Assembly (NCBI RefSeq): GCF_024347335.1 | Contig: NZ_AP025463.1 | Coordinates: forward strand, 3,162,001-3,226,000 | DNA: 64,000 nt | From: Vibrio celticus | GTDB lineage: Bacteria; Pseudomonadota; Gammaproteobacteria; Enterobacterales; Vibrionaceae | Direction: 5' to 3' | Shown: one piece after another, positions 26,751 through 34,107 of the stretch | Layout of the letters: each line of letters opens with the position of its first letter | How positions within the stretch are numbered: position 1 is the stretch's first letter | Program-made: the position numbers and the translations under genes | Notes under the pieces: model-generated | The model's database searches: none | What the model was told of the DNA's origin: nothing | Seen by the model: only the letters and a program-made list of their open reading frames with translations

Positions 26751-26916
26751 TTATACCATCACAGTAAGTAAGTGTTCAGAAATAGCGCAGGAAAAAAGCT
26801 TGAGAACAAGGCAGAGATTTTCGATAAGTAGTTATTCTACAATCAAAATCTCTAACGCAGTTATCGAGCGTTTTAACAAGCTAGGGTGACCAGTTATTTA
26901 CTACGATTGGTATTAA
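26751..26916. repeat. MITE-like intergenic element with imperfect terminal inverted repeats
   Basis: About 166 bp upstream of yjjP with no ORF. The left end TTATACCATCACAGTAAGTA resembles the reverse complement of the right end (TTAATACCAATCGTAGTAAA). An inner inverted pair AGAGATTTT (26813 on) and AAAATCTCT (26824-26852) with further dyads makes the whole piece highly foldable. I recall similar intergenic sequences from Vibrio genomes, but only one copy is present here. Confidence 0.6.
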
Positions 26917-26969
26917 TTATCTAGAAATAAAGTCTGCATTAAAATTCGACAGTACATAATGATTTAGAT

Positions 26970-27000
26970 ACAAAAAAACCGCAATTTTCATTGCGGTTTA
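26970..27000 (-). terminator. Terminator of obgE
   Basis: AAACCGCAAT (26976-26985) pairs with ATTGCGGTTT (26990-26999) around a 4-nt loop and is followed by seven T on the minus strand, 60 bp past the obgE stop. The remainder of 26917-27059 shows no gene. Confidence 0.88.
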
Positions 27001-27059
27001 ATAAAACTATCAGTGTACTTGGAAAAAGCGACCGATGATTTATGAGAAGTTAAGAGGGA

Positions 27060-28232
27060 TTAGTCACGAACATAGATAACATGACCGTCATCTTCTTCGT
27101 CATCCCAATCGTCCCAATCGTCGTCATCTTCAGTAACAACATTCTTACCGCTCATCGCATCTTTATGGTAGTCATCCCACATAAAGTCTACTTTTTCTTC
27201 TTCTTCAACTTCTACAACTTCACGAGGTAAGTTTTCCATAAACTCACCTAGTTTGAAGCAAAGATCTTTGGTGCCGATTTTATTCACAGCAGAGATCTTG
27301 AAGTACTCGCCTTCCCAGCCCAAAGCATCGATGATTTCTTGAATCTTTTCGTCTGCTTCGTCTTCTGGCATTAGGTCAACTTTGTTGAACACTAACCAAC
27401 GAGGTTTCTGTGAAACTTTTTCACTGTATTGCTCAAGCTCATCGATGATCGTTAGTGCATTCTGAATAGGATCAGATTGATCGATCGGCATAATGTCGAT
27501 CATATGCAGAAGAACACGACAACGCTCAAGGTGCTTGAGGAAACGAATGCCAAGGCCAGCGCCATCAGCTGCGCCTTCAATTAGACCAGGGATATCGGCA
27601 ACAACGAAGCTCTTTTCAGGGACAACACTTACCACACCCAAGCTTGGGATCAAGGTAGTGAACGGGTAATCAGCCACTTTTGGTTTCGCAGCAGATACTG
27701 AACGAATAAAAGTAGATTTACCTGCGTTTGGTAGGCCAAGCATACCAACGTCAGCTAATAGAAGAAGCTCTAAACGCAGTTCACGAACTTCGCCTTTAGT
27801 ACCCATTGTCTTTTGACGAGGAGCACGGTTAACAGACGATTTAAAACGCGTGTTACCAAGACCGTGCCAACCACCTTTACCAACCATTACTTTCTTGCCG
27901 TGTTCAGCAACTTCAGCAACGATTTCGTTGGTGTGGATATCAACTGCACGCGTACCAACTGGTACTTTCAGCGTAATGTCTTTACCACGTTTGCCAGTAC
28001 AGTTACCACCGCGACCATTTTCACCACGCTCTGCGTTGTAAAAACGTTGGAAACGGTAATCGATCAGTGTGTTTAAGTTCTCATCCGCTTGGATGTAAAC
28101 ATCACCGCCGTCACCACCGTCGCCGCCATCAGGGCCACCTTTAGCGACGAATTTTTCGCGCCAAAAGCTTACTGTACCATTACCGCCATCACCGGCTTCT
28201 ATTTTTACTACCGCTTCATCAACGAATTTCAT
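27060..28232 (-). CDS. obgE: Obg-family GTPase (ObgE/CgtA)
   Basis: Essential GTPase for late 50S ribosome assembly and stress signalling. The glycine-rich Obg domain (residues 1-158, many GGDGGDGG turns) is followed by the G domain with GLPNAGKST near 166-174, switch-II DIPGLIEGA near 213, and NKVDLM near 283. The C-terminal tail is very acidic and ends in an Asp/Trp-rich run typical of proteobacterial ObgE. Length 390 is standard. The gene lies downstream of rplU-rpmA as in other bacteria, but a terminator and a 323-bp gap lie between. Confidence 0.98.
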   Translation of the reverse strand: MKFVDEAVVKIEAGDGGNGTVSFWREKFVAKGGPDGGDGGDGGDVYIQADENLNTLIDYRFQRFYNAERGENGRGGNCTGKRGKDITLKVPVGTRAVDIHTNEIVAEVAEHGKKVMVGKGGWHGLGNTRFKSSVNRAPRQKTMGTKGEVRELRLELLLLADVGMLGLPNAGKSTFIRSVSAAKPKVADYPFTTLIPSLGVVSVVPEKSFVVADIPGLIEGAADGAGLGIRFLKHLERCRVLLHMIDIMPIDQSDPIQNALTIIDELEQYSEKVSQKPRWLVFNKVDLMPEDEADEKIQEIIDALGWEGEYFKISAVNKIGTKDLCFKLGEFMENLPREVVEVEEEEKVDFMWDDYHKDAMSGKNVVTEDDDDWDDWDDEEDDGHVIYVRD

Positions 28233-28480
28233 TTTTTAACTCCGCACTTACGTTGCGTTACCACTCATCAAGGAGTGATATAAATTCTAGCAGATCCGTG
28301 TTTAGATCGATCACCTAAGATCTAGGCCGACCTGCAACCAAGGAACAAATAAGGAGAGGTTCTTTGCTTCTTATTTTTTACAAAACAAACGGCTTCTTAA
28401 AAACCAAACTGTTTCTCAAAAATAAAACGGCTTCTCAAAACCAAAACAAGAGCGTCTGCTTTTTTATTCTTGCTATAAAT
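28233..28480. promoter_or_regulatory. Upstream region of obgE with degenerate short repeats
   Basis: No ORF was seen. Between 28381 and 28447 the unit AAACGGCTTCTCAAAA recurs three times in imperfect form at 19-21-bp spacing (starting near 28385, 28405 and 28425). The obgE promoter must lie here. The repeats could be protein-binding sites or simply polymerase slippage. Confidence 0.4.
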
Positions 28481-28511
28481 AAAAAACCCTGCCGAATCGG
28501 CAGGGCTTTTG
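28481..28511 (-). terminator. Terminator of rplU-rpmA
   Basis: CCCTGCC (28487-28493) pairs with GGCAGGG (28499-28505) around a 5-nt loop, followed by six T on the minus strand. It uncouples obgE from the ribosomal protein genes. Confidence 0.88.
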
Positions 28512-28555
28512 AATTCAGCTTGAAAGCTAATAACATAATCTAGTTAAAGATTAAA

Positions 28556-28813
28556 TTACTCAGCTTCGATGCTTACAAACTTACGGTTTTTAGGACCTTT
28601 AACAGCAAATTTCACTTTACCTTCAGTAAGAGCGAAAAGAGTGTGGTCTTTACCGATGCCAACGTTTGTGCCAGCGTGGAACTTAGTACCACGTTGACGA
28701 ACGATGATGTTACCTGCAAGAACAGATTCACCACCAAAACGCTTAACACCAAGACGTTTGCTTTCTGAATCGCGGCCGTTATTAGTAGAACCGCCAGCTT
28801 TTTTATGTGCCAT
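28556..28813 (-). CDS. rpmA: 50S ribosomal protein L27
   Basis: Large-subunit protein whose N-terminus reaches the peptidyl transferase centre. It starts MAHKKAGGSTNNGRDSESKR, with the flexible basic arm, and carries GTKFHAGTNVGIGKDHTLFA. At 85 residues it matches E. coli L27. No N-terminal cleavage extension of the Firmicute type is present. It is 19 bp after rplU with a good Shine-Dalgarno. Confidence 0.99.
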   Translation of the reverse strand: MAHKKAGGSTNNGRDSESKRLGVKRFGGESVLAGNIIVRQRGTKFHAGTNVGIGKDHTLFALTEGKVKFAVKGPKNRKFVSIEAE

Positions 28814-28832
28814 TGTTAAACTCTCCTAATAC

Positions 28833-29144
28833 TTAAGCGTTAATGCCAGTGATTTTCACTTCAGTGAACCACTGACGGTGACCAGCTTGCTTACGCGAGT
28901 GCTTACGACGACGGAACTTAACGATTTTTACTTTATCGCCACGACCGTGTTGTACTACTTCTGCAGTAACCTTGCCACCTTCAACAAGAGGTGCACCAAC
29001 AGCGATTTCTTCGCCGTTAGCAACAAGAAGAACTTTATCAAATTCAACAGTTGCACCAGTTTCAACGTCTAATTTCTCTAAACGAAGTGTTTGACCTTCG
29101 CTTACTCGGTGTTGTTTGCCACCAGATTGGAAAACAGCGTACAT
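28833..29144 (-). CDS. rplU: 50S ribosomal protein L21
   Basis: Large-subunit protein binding 23S rRNA; 103 residues as in E. coli. It begins MYAVFQSGGKQHRVSEGQ and contains the KIVKFRRRKHSRKQAGHRQ RNA-binding stretch. It heads rplU-rpmA and is divergent from ispB across a 268-bp gap that carries both promoters; no further element was resolved there. Confidence 0.99.
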   Translation of the reverse strand: MYAVFQSGGKQHRVSEGQTLRLEKLDVETGATVEFDKVLLVANGEEIAVGAPLVEGGKVTAEVVQHGRGDKVKIVKFRRRKHSRKQAGHRQWFTEVKITGINA

Positions 29145-29412
29145 ATTTTACTCCGCTTTTTCCGCACAGCCTATGGTTGTTAATTGTACAACTCGGGTGT
29201 GCGCTAAACTAATCAATAGGGCGCAGATTCTACGGGAATCATGGCGCTATGACAAGCCATATTTTTAAAAAATTGGCGAAAACCTGTTCGCCAAAGAAAA
29301 GTGCGGCAATCATGCCCTTTAGCGATGTATTAATCAACGTTTTTTAGTGTATTATTCAACAATTAAATACAACGTATAAGCCTTACAGGGTCTAACTTCA
29401 GCCGGATGAACA

Positions 29413-30384
29413 ATGGATTTTAAAGCTATCCAAACGCTTACTGCCAATGATATGGCAAAAGTGAATGAAACAATTCAAGCCCAACTTAATTCTGACGTAA
29501 GTTTAATCAACCAGCTTGGTTTTTATATCGTTAGCGGTGGTGGCAAACGCCTACGCCCTTTGCTTGCTCTTTTATCTGCTCGCGCACTTGGTTATCAAGG
29601 TGAAGCTCATATCACCTCTGCAACCTTTATCGAGTTTATTCACACCGCAACCCTGCTTCACGACGATGTTGTCGATGAATCAGACATGAGACGCGGTAAA
29701 GCGACGGCCAATGCCGCTTTTGGTAATGCCGCTAGCGTTTTGGTGGGTGACTTTATCTACACACGCTCATTCCAAATGATGACAACGCTAGGATCTTTAA
29801 AGATCCTTGAGCTAATGAGTGAAGCGGTAAACGTGATTGCCGAGGGTGAAGTTCAACAATTAATGAACTGCAATAACCCAGACACCACAGAAGAAAGCTA
29901 CATGCAGGTGATCTACTCTAAGACTGCTCGTTTGTTCGAAGCTGCGACCCAAATCGGTGCGATTCTTACTGAGTCATCACCAGAGATCGAAACAGCAATG
30001 CAGAACTATGGTAAATACCTAGGCACCGCTTTCCAACTGATTGACGATGTGATGGATTACACTGCAGATGGTAAAGAGATGGGTAAAAACGTTGGTGACG
30101 ATCTAGCCGAAGGCAAACCAACACTGCCTCTACTTTACGCAATGCATAATGGCTCTCCTGAACAAGCAAGCATGATTCGTGAAGCGATTGAGAAAGCGAA
30201 CGGCATGGAACGTCTTGACGATATTATGGCTGTAATGAAAGAGACAGGCTCTTTAGAGTACACAACAAATAAAGCCTACGAAGAGGCCGATAAAGCCATC
30301 GCTGAGCTTTCTGTACTTCCTGACTCAGAATATAAGCAAGCGCTAACCACGCTCGCACACTTAGCTGTTAAACGCAGTAAGTAA
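29413..30384 (+). CDS. ispB: All-trans-polyprenyl (octaprenyl) diphosphate synthase
   Basis: Makes the isoprenoid side chain of ubiquinone and menaquinone. The first aspartate-rich motif is D84-D85-x-x-D88 (LLHDDVVDESDMRRG) and the second is QLIDDVMDYT near residue 210; SGGGKRLRPL near 41-50 binds isopentenyl diphosphate. Length 323 matches IspB. Chain length (C40 in most Vibrio) is inferred. Divergent from rplU, as in E. coli, and ended by a terminator. Confidence 0.97.
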   Translation: MDFKAIQTLTANDMAKVNETIQAQLNSDVSLINQLGFYIVSGGGKRLRPLLALLSARALGYQGEAHITSATFIEFIHTATLLHDDVVDESDMRRGKATANAAFGNAASVLVGDFIYTRSFQMMTTLGSLKILELMSEAVNVIAEGEVQQLMNCNNPDTTEESYMQVIYSKTARLFEAATQIGAILTESSPEIETAMQNYGKYLGTAFQLIDDVMDYTADGKEMGKNVGDDLAEGKPTLPLLYAMHNGSPEQASMIREAIEKANGMERLDDIMAVMKETGSLEYTTNKAYEEADKAIAELSVLPDSEYKQALTTLAHLAVKRSK

Positions 30385-30426
30385 GCAGGTTAATAGACAA
30401 CTCGCTTCTAGCTTCTATATAAATAA

Positions 30427-30455
30427 CAAAAAAGAGCCTCAGGGCTCTTTTGTTG
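30427..30455 (+). terminator. Terminator of ispB
   Basis: AAAGAGCC (30431-30438) pairs with GGCTCTTT (30443-30450) around TCAG, with flanking A and T. It lies between convergent genes and may work both ways. Confidence 0.8.
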
Positions 30456-30487
30456 GTTTTCAACAAATATTTGTAAGAGCGCCAAAT

Positions 30488-30679
30488 TCAATATCGGCTC
30501 GCTTCTAATGATAACGGCAGTTGTGCTTCAATCTCTTTAAGCTCTTCCATTGGCACCGCGTATTGATCATGCCCGTTGTAAGTCTCTACTAACGCGTACT
30601 GCTCTTGCTCATCAATGACCAATACTTTTCCTAAGTGCCCCATATATTCGACATTCATACCTTTCTGAACAGTAGCCAT
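30488..30679 (-). CDS. Small conserved hypothetical protein (63 residues)
   Basis: Unrecognised small acidic protein. The ATG at 30679 gives MATVQKGMNVEYMGHLGKV..., with AAGG nine bases upstream; a longer reading from 30751 (87 residues) is open but its extra N-terminus looks unlike the rest. The body resembles a small beta-barrel: GMNVEYMGHLGKVLVIDE then YALVETYNGHDQYAVPMEEL. It lies between ispB and mdh, on the mdh strand and directly downstream of mdh, so it may be cotranscribed with it. No function is proposed. Confidence 0.65.
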   Translation of the reverse strand: MATVQKGMNVEYMGHLGKVLVIDEQEQYALVETYNGHDQYAVPMEELKEIEAQLPLSLEASRY

Positions 30680-30802
30680 AACATTTACCTTCACCTTGGT
30701 TTGGAGGTACATACGAATAGCTTGAACTTCAGGATCAAAAAAGCCGATCATAATGGCCGGCCCTTATTAATTAGCTTAAGACTAAGTTAAATAGCGTTTT
30801 GC

Positions 30803-31738
30803 TTATTTAGCGAATTCAACACCAATCTCGATGTCGCCATTTAGCGTTTCAAGCATGCTATCTAAAGCGTTACGTTCGAAGTCGCTCAGCTCACCGTAGC
30901 TAAGGATCGCTTCAGCGCCCTCTTTGCCTAGTTTAACTGGCTGTGCGAAGAATGGAGCGTGCTCGCCTTCACCTTCAACGTATGCACATTCAATCACGTT
31001 TTCTTCACCTTGAAGTGCTTTAACTAGTGCAAGACCGAAACGACAAGCCGCTTGACCCATAGACAGTGTCGCACTGCCGCCGCCAGCTTTAGCTTCTACT
31101 ACTTCAGTACCTGCATTTTGGATGCGAGTCGTTAGCGCTGCAATTTCTTCATCAGTGAACTCTACGCCTTCAACTTGAGAAAGTAGAGGAAGAATCGTTA
31201 CACCTGAGTGACCACCGATAACAGGAACACGGATGTCGCCTGGATCTTTGTCTTTTAGTTCAGCAACGAACGTTTCAGAACGAATCACATCAAGAGTCGT
31301 AATACCGAATAGACGACGCTTGTCGTAAACGCCCGCTTTCTTCAGTACTTCAGCCGCGATTGGCACTGTTGTGTTTACTGGGTTAGTAATGATACCAACA
31401 CAAGCAGTAGGACAAGTAACTGCGATTTTCTCTGCAAGAGACTTAACAATGCCAGCGTTCACATTGAAAAGATCCGCACGATCCATACCAGGCTTACGAG
31501 CAACACCCGCTGAAATAAGTACAACATCCGCACCTTCTAGTGCTGGTGTTGGATCTTCACCCGCGTAACCTTTGATCGAAACAGGCGTTGGGATATGGCT
31601 AAGATCGGCAGCAACACCCGGTGTTACCGGAGCGATGTCGTAAAGTGCAAGATCTGAACCAGCAGGTAGGCGGTTCTTAAGTAGTAGGGCTAGGGCTTGA
31701 CCGATGCCACCAGCGGCACCAATAACAGCTACTTTCAT
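30803..31738 (-). CDS. mdh: Malate dehydrogenase
   Basis: NAD-dependent oxidation of malate to oxaloacetate in the TCA cycle. N-terminal VIGAAGGIGQALALLLK is the dinucleotide loop; the substrate-loop arginines lie in GVARKPGMDRADLF, the catalytic histidine is in VIGGHSGVTILPLLSQ, and ITNPVNTTVPIAAEVLKK is intact. Length 311 is that of the enteric enzyme. Divergent from argR, as in E. coli. Confidence 0.99.
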   Translation of the reverse strand: MKVAVIGAAGGIGQALALLLKNRLPAGSDLALYDIAPVTPGVAADLSHIPTPVSIKGYAGEDPTPALEGADVVLISAGVARKPGMDRADLFNVNAGIVKSLAEKIAVTCPTACVGIITNPVNTTVPIAAEVLKKAGVYDKRRLFGITTLDVIRSETFVAELKDKDPGDIRVPVIGGHSGVTILPLLSQVEGVEFTDEEIAALTTRIQNAGTEVVEAKAGGGSATLSMGQAACRFGLALVKALQGEENVIECAYVEGEGEHAPFFAQPVKLGKEGAEAILSYGELSDFERNALDSMLETLNGDIEIGVEFAK

Positions 31739-32070
31739 TGTTATTCTCCTTGAGAGCTTTCTCTTATAGATTCTTTGTAGGGTAATTCTTGAGCTAAATC
31801 TAAGTTAAAAAACTATATTAATCACAAAGTGATTACAATCAATTAACGCTAGCTTTGCGACTTCGCGCAAGTCAATAAAACCGTGCTACACAGCAAGTTC
31901 GCATTATGGCGATAATCGACTGAAATAACAAAATAAGTCGTCACAAATAACACATTATTCTATTAAATATTTACAGTGATATGACTAACAAATTACAGGG
32001 ATGTTTTGGCTAAAATTGAATATGTATGCGAGAATATGCAAACATCTTTGTTAATGAATAAGAATGACAT
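31739..32070. promoter_or_regulatory. Divergent mdh/argR regulatory region
   Basis: This 332-bp gap holds both promoters and no gene. TAATCAC-AAA-GTGATTA at 31819-31835 is a perfect 7-bp dyad about 80 bp upstream of mdh and may be a regulator site. Near argR, TGAATATGTATGCG at 32017-32030 is a partial match (about 12 of 14) to the ARG box, in keeping with ArgR autoregulation. Confidence 0.45.
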
Positions 32071-32541
32071 ATGCGCAATACAGAAAAGCAAGACAACTTA
32101 GTTCGTGCATTTAAAGCCTTACTAAAAGAAGAACGTTTTGGCTCACAAGGCGAAATTGTGGATGCCCTAAAACACGAAGGTTTTGAAAGCATCAACCAGT
32201 CTAAAGTCTCGCGTATGTTAACCAAGTTTGGTGCCGTTCGAACTCGTAACGCAAAAATGGAGATGGTTTACTGTCTTCCTGCTGAACTTGGTGTTCCGAC
32301 CGTTTCTAGCTCTTTACGAGAATTAGTACTAGATATTGACCACAACAATGCATTGGTGGTGATACACACAGGCCCTGGTGCGGCGCAGCTGATTGCTCGT
32401 TTATTAGACTCACTAGGTAAGTCGGAAGGTATACTGGGCGTAGTCGCAGGTGATGACACTATCTTCATTACTCCAACGTTATCGGTTACCACTAAGCAAC
32501 TGTTTGATTCAGTGTGCGAACTGTTTGAATACGCTGGATAA
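32071..32541 (+). CDS. argR: Arginine repressor
   Basis: Hexameric arginine-dependent regulator of arginine synthesis and catabolism. The N-terminal winged helix includes EIVDALKHEGFESINQSKVSRMLTKFG; the C-terminal domain has the oligomerisation and arginine-binding segment GPGAAQLIARLLDS and GVVAGDDTIFITP. Length 156 equals E. coli ArgR. It is divergent from mdh, and a weak ARG-box-like site lies in the shared region. Confidence 0.98.
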   Translation: MRNTEKQDNLVRAFKALLKEERFGSQGEIVDALKHEGFESINQSKVSRMLTKFGAVRTRNAKMEMVYCLPAELGVPTVSSSLRELVLDIDHNNALVVIHTGPGAAQLIARLLDSLGKSEGILGVVAGDDTIFITPTLSVTTKQLFDSVCELFEYAG

Positions 32542-32883
32542 TTGATCTCTGCTTCATAATTATCAGCCCTATTAATGGATCACGAGTATCTATTCACTTC
32601 GTGATCCAAATCACATCCTAGAATATCCATATATCTCTTCCAAAATCACACTAAATCATTGATTTTAAAAAACTCAGTAGCAAATCAAACACGAGATCCA
32701 GACATCATTTGTTAGATTTTTTAGCTATATCTTTTAACATTCGAGTAATTTTCTGCCAATTTTTGATATTATTCAGCCACTTTTTCATCACATGGATTGA
32801 AAAAGGTGCCGTTTCCAAATAGGAAACTCCAGAAGCAACTACACTTGTTTCAGGGTTAATAATGAATAAAGGAAGGGAAATTC
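32542..32883. promoter_or_regulatory. Regulatory region upstream of the TAXI-TRAP genes
   Basis: This 342-bp gap has no ORF. It holds a 9-bp inverted repeat (GGATCACGA 32577-32585 with TCGTGATCC 32599-32607) without a T-run, the CRP-like box listed separately, and a GTTTCC/GGAAAC dyad at 32811-32827 close to the gene. AAGGAAGG precedes the ATG. Confidence 0.5.
32600..32615. promoter_or_regulatory. CRP-like box
   Basis: CGTGA-TCCAAA-TCACA matches the TGTGA-N6-TCACA consensus at nine of ten positions with exact spacing. It lies about 276 bp upstream of the TAXI gene, fitting catabolite control of a carboxylate transporter. Confidence 0.6.
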
Positions 32884-33852
32884 ATGGCATTTACCAAACT
32901 TATTAAAGTTGGTGCTATTGCAGCTGCTGTAATGGGCGCTGGCGCTGTTAACGCTCAAGAGTTCATCACGATTGGTACTGGTTCAGTGACGGGTGTTTAC
33001 TACCCAACTGGTGGTGCGATTTGTAAGCTAGTGAACAAGGGCCGCAAAGACCACAATATTCGTTGTTCTGTAGAGTCTACTGGTGGTTCAATCTACAACG
33101 TTAACACCATCCGTGCAGGTGAACTAGATTTCGGTGTTGTTCAATCGGACTGGCAATACCACGGCTACAACGGTACAAGTAAGTTCAAAGATCAGGGCGA
33201 ATACAAGAAACTTCGCGCTATGTTCTCTCTACATACAGAACCGTTCAACATCATCGCTCGTACTGATGCTGGCATCAACAATGTTTCTGACCTAGCTGGT
33301 AAGCGTGTAAACATTGGTAACCCAGGTTCTGGTGACCGTGCAACGATGGGTGTTGTAATGGACGCTATGGGCTGGACTAACGACAGCTTCAAGCTTGCTT
33401 CTGAACTTAAAGGTTCTGAGCGTTCACAAGCACTTTGTGATAACAAGATTGATGCATTCATCTACATGGTTGGTCACCCGAACGGATCAATCAAAGAAGC
33501 AACAACGTCTTGTGATGCAAAACTGGTTTCAGCAACAGGTCCACAGATCGACAAGATCGTAGCTGAAAACCCATACTACGCTTACAGCACAGTTCCTGCT
33601 GGTATGTACCGTGGTACTGACGCTGACGTAAACAGCTTCGGTGTTGCAGCAACTATGGTAACAACTTCAGACGTTTCTGAAGAAGTTGCATACAACGTTG
33701 CTAAGGCAGTATTTGAAAACTTTGACACTTTCAAACGCCTACACCCAGCATTTGCTAACCTGAAAAAAGAAGACATGGTTAAAGCGGGTATCTCTATCCC
33801 TCTTCACCCAGGCGCAGCAAAATACTACAAAGAAGTGGGCCTTCTAAAGTAA
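32884..33852 (+). CDS. TAXI-family TRAP transporter substrate-binding protein
   Basis: Periplasmic binding protein of a TAXI-type TRAP system. Signal peptide MAFTKLIKVGAIAAAVMGAGAVNA (cleaved before QEFITIG), then the family's opening FITIGTGSVTGVYYPTGGAIC. Further motifs are STGGSIYNVNTIRAGELDFG and GKRVNIGNPGSGDR. Length 322 is typical. Known TAXI proteins bind glutamate, 2-oxoglutarate or related carboxylates; the ligand here is not determined. Followed by a hairpin, then the fused permease gene. Confidence 0.93.
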   Translation: MAFTKLIKVGAIAAAVMGAGAVNAQEFITIGTGSVTGVYYPTGGAICKLVNKGRKDHNIRCSVESTGGSIYNVNTIRAGELDFGVVQSDWQYHGYNGTSKFKDQGEYKKLRAMFSLHTEPFNIIARTDAGINNVSDLAGKRVNIGNPGSGDRATMGVVMDAMGWTNDSFKLASELKGSERSQALCDNKIDAFIYMVGHPNGSIKEATTSCDAKLVSATGPQIDKIVAENPYYAYSTVPAGMYRGTDADVNSFGVAATMVTTSDVSEEVAYNVAKAVFENFDTFKRLHPAFANLKKEDMVKAGISIPLHPGAAKYYKEVGLLK

Positions 33853-33873
33853 CTCTACTTTAAGCCTACTACA

Positions 33874-33907
33874 CCAATAAGGAGGCTAGCCCTCCTTATT
33901 GGCTTTT
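33874..33907 (+). terminator. Hairpin/terminator between the TAXI binding protein and its permease
   Basis: A 12-bp perfect stem (CCAATAAGGAGG with CCTCCTTATTGG) with a 5-nt loop is followed by CTTTT. The T-run is short, so it is probably a partial terminator allowing read-through. Confidence 0.7.
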
Positions 33908-34107
33908 CACGTTTTATAAAAATAATTTAAGTGAAAAGAACAGCCCTTTAAGTTTCTCCAATTTGGAGGACTTACCTTCGTATCAAGCCTAAGACAAAGA
34001 CGAACAAAAAACGCATTTCCCTATCCATTCACTACACTAGATAGGAAATAAATAACGTTTGGTTGTTCGTAAGAAAAGGCAGACCATCAATAATAAGGAT
34101 AAAGTAC

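Noticed and set aside
32017..32047. Tandem ARG boxes upstream of argR
   Set aside because: One partial match was seen, but the expected second box at 3-bp spacing does not match, so a confident double operator was not called.
34063..34107. TTG start for the TRAP permease
   Set aside because: The ATG at 34108 has an AAGGA eight bases upstream, and the extra 15 residues are basic and unlike a permease N-terminus.
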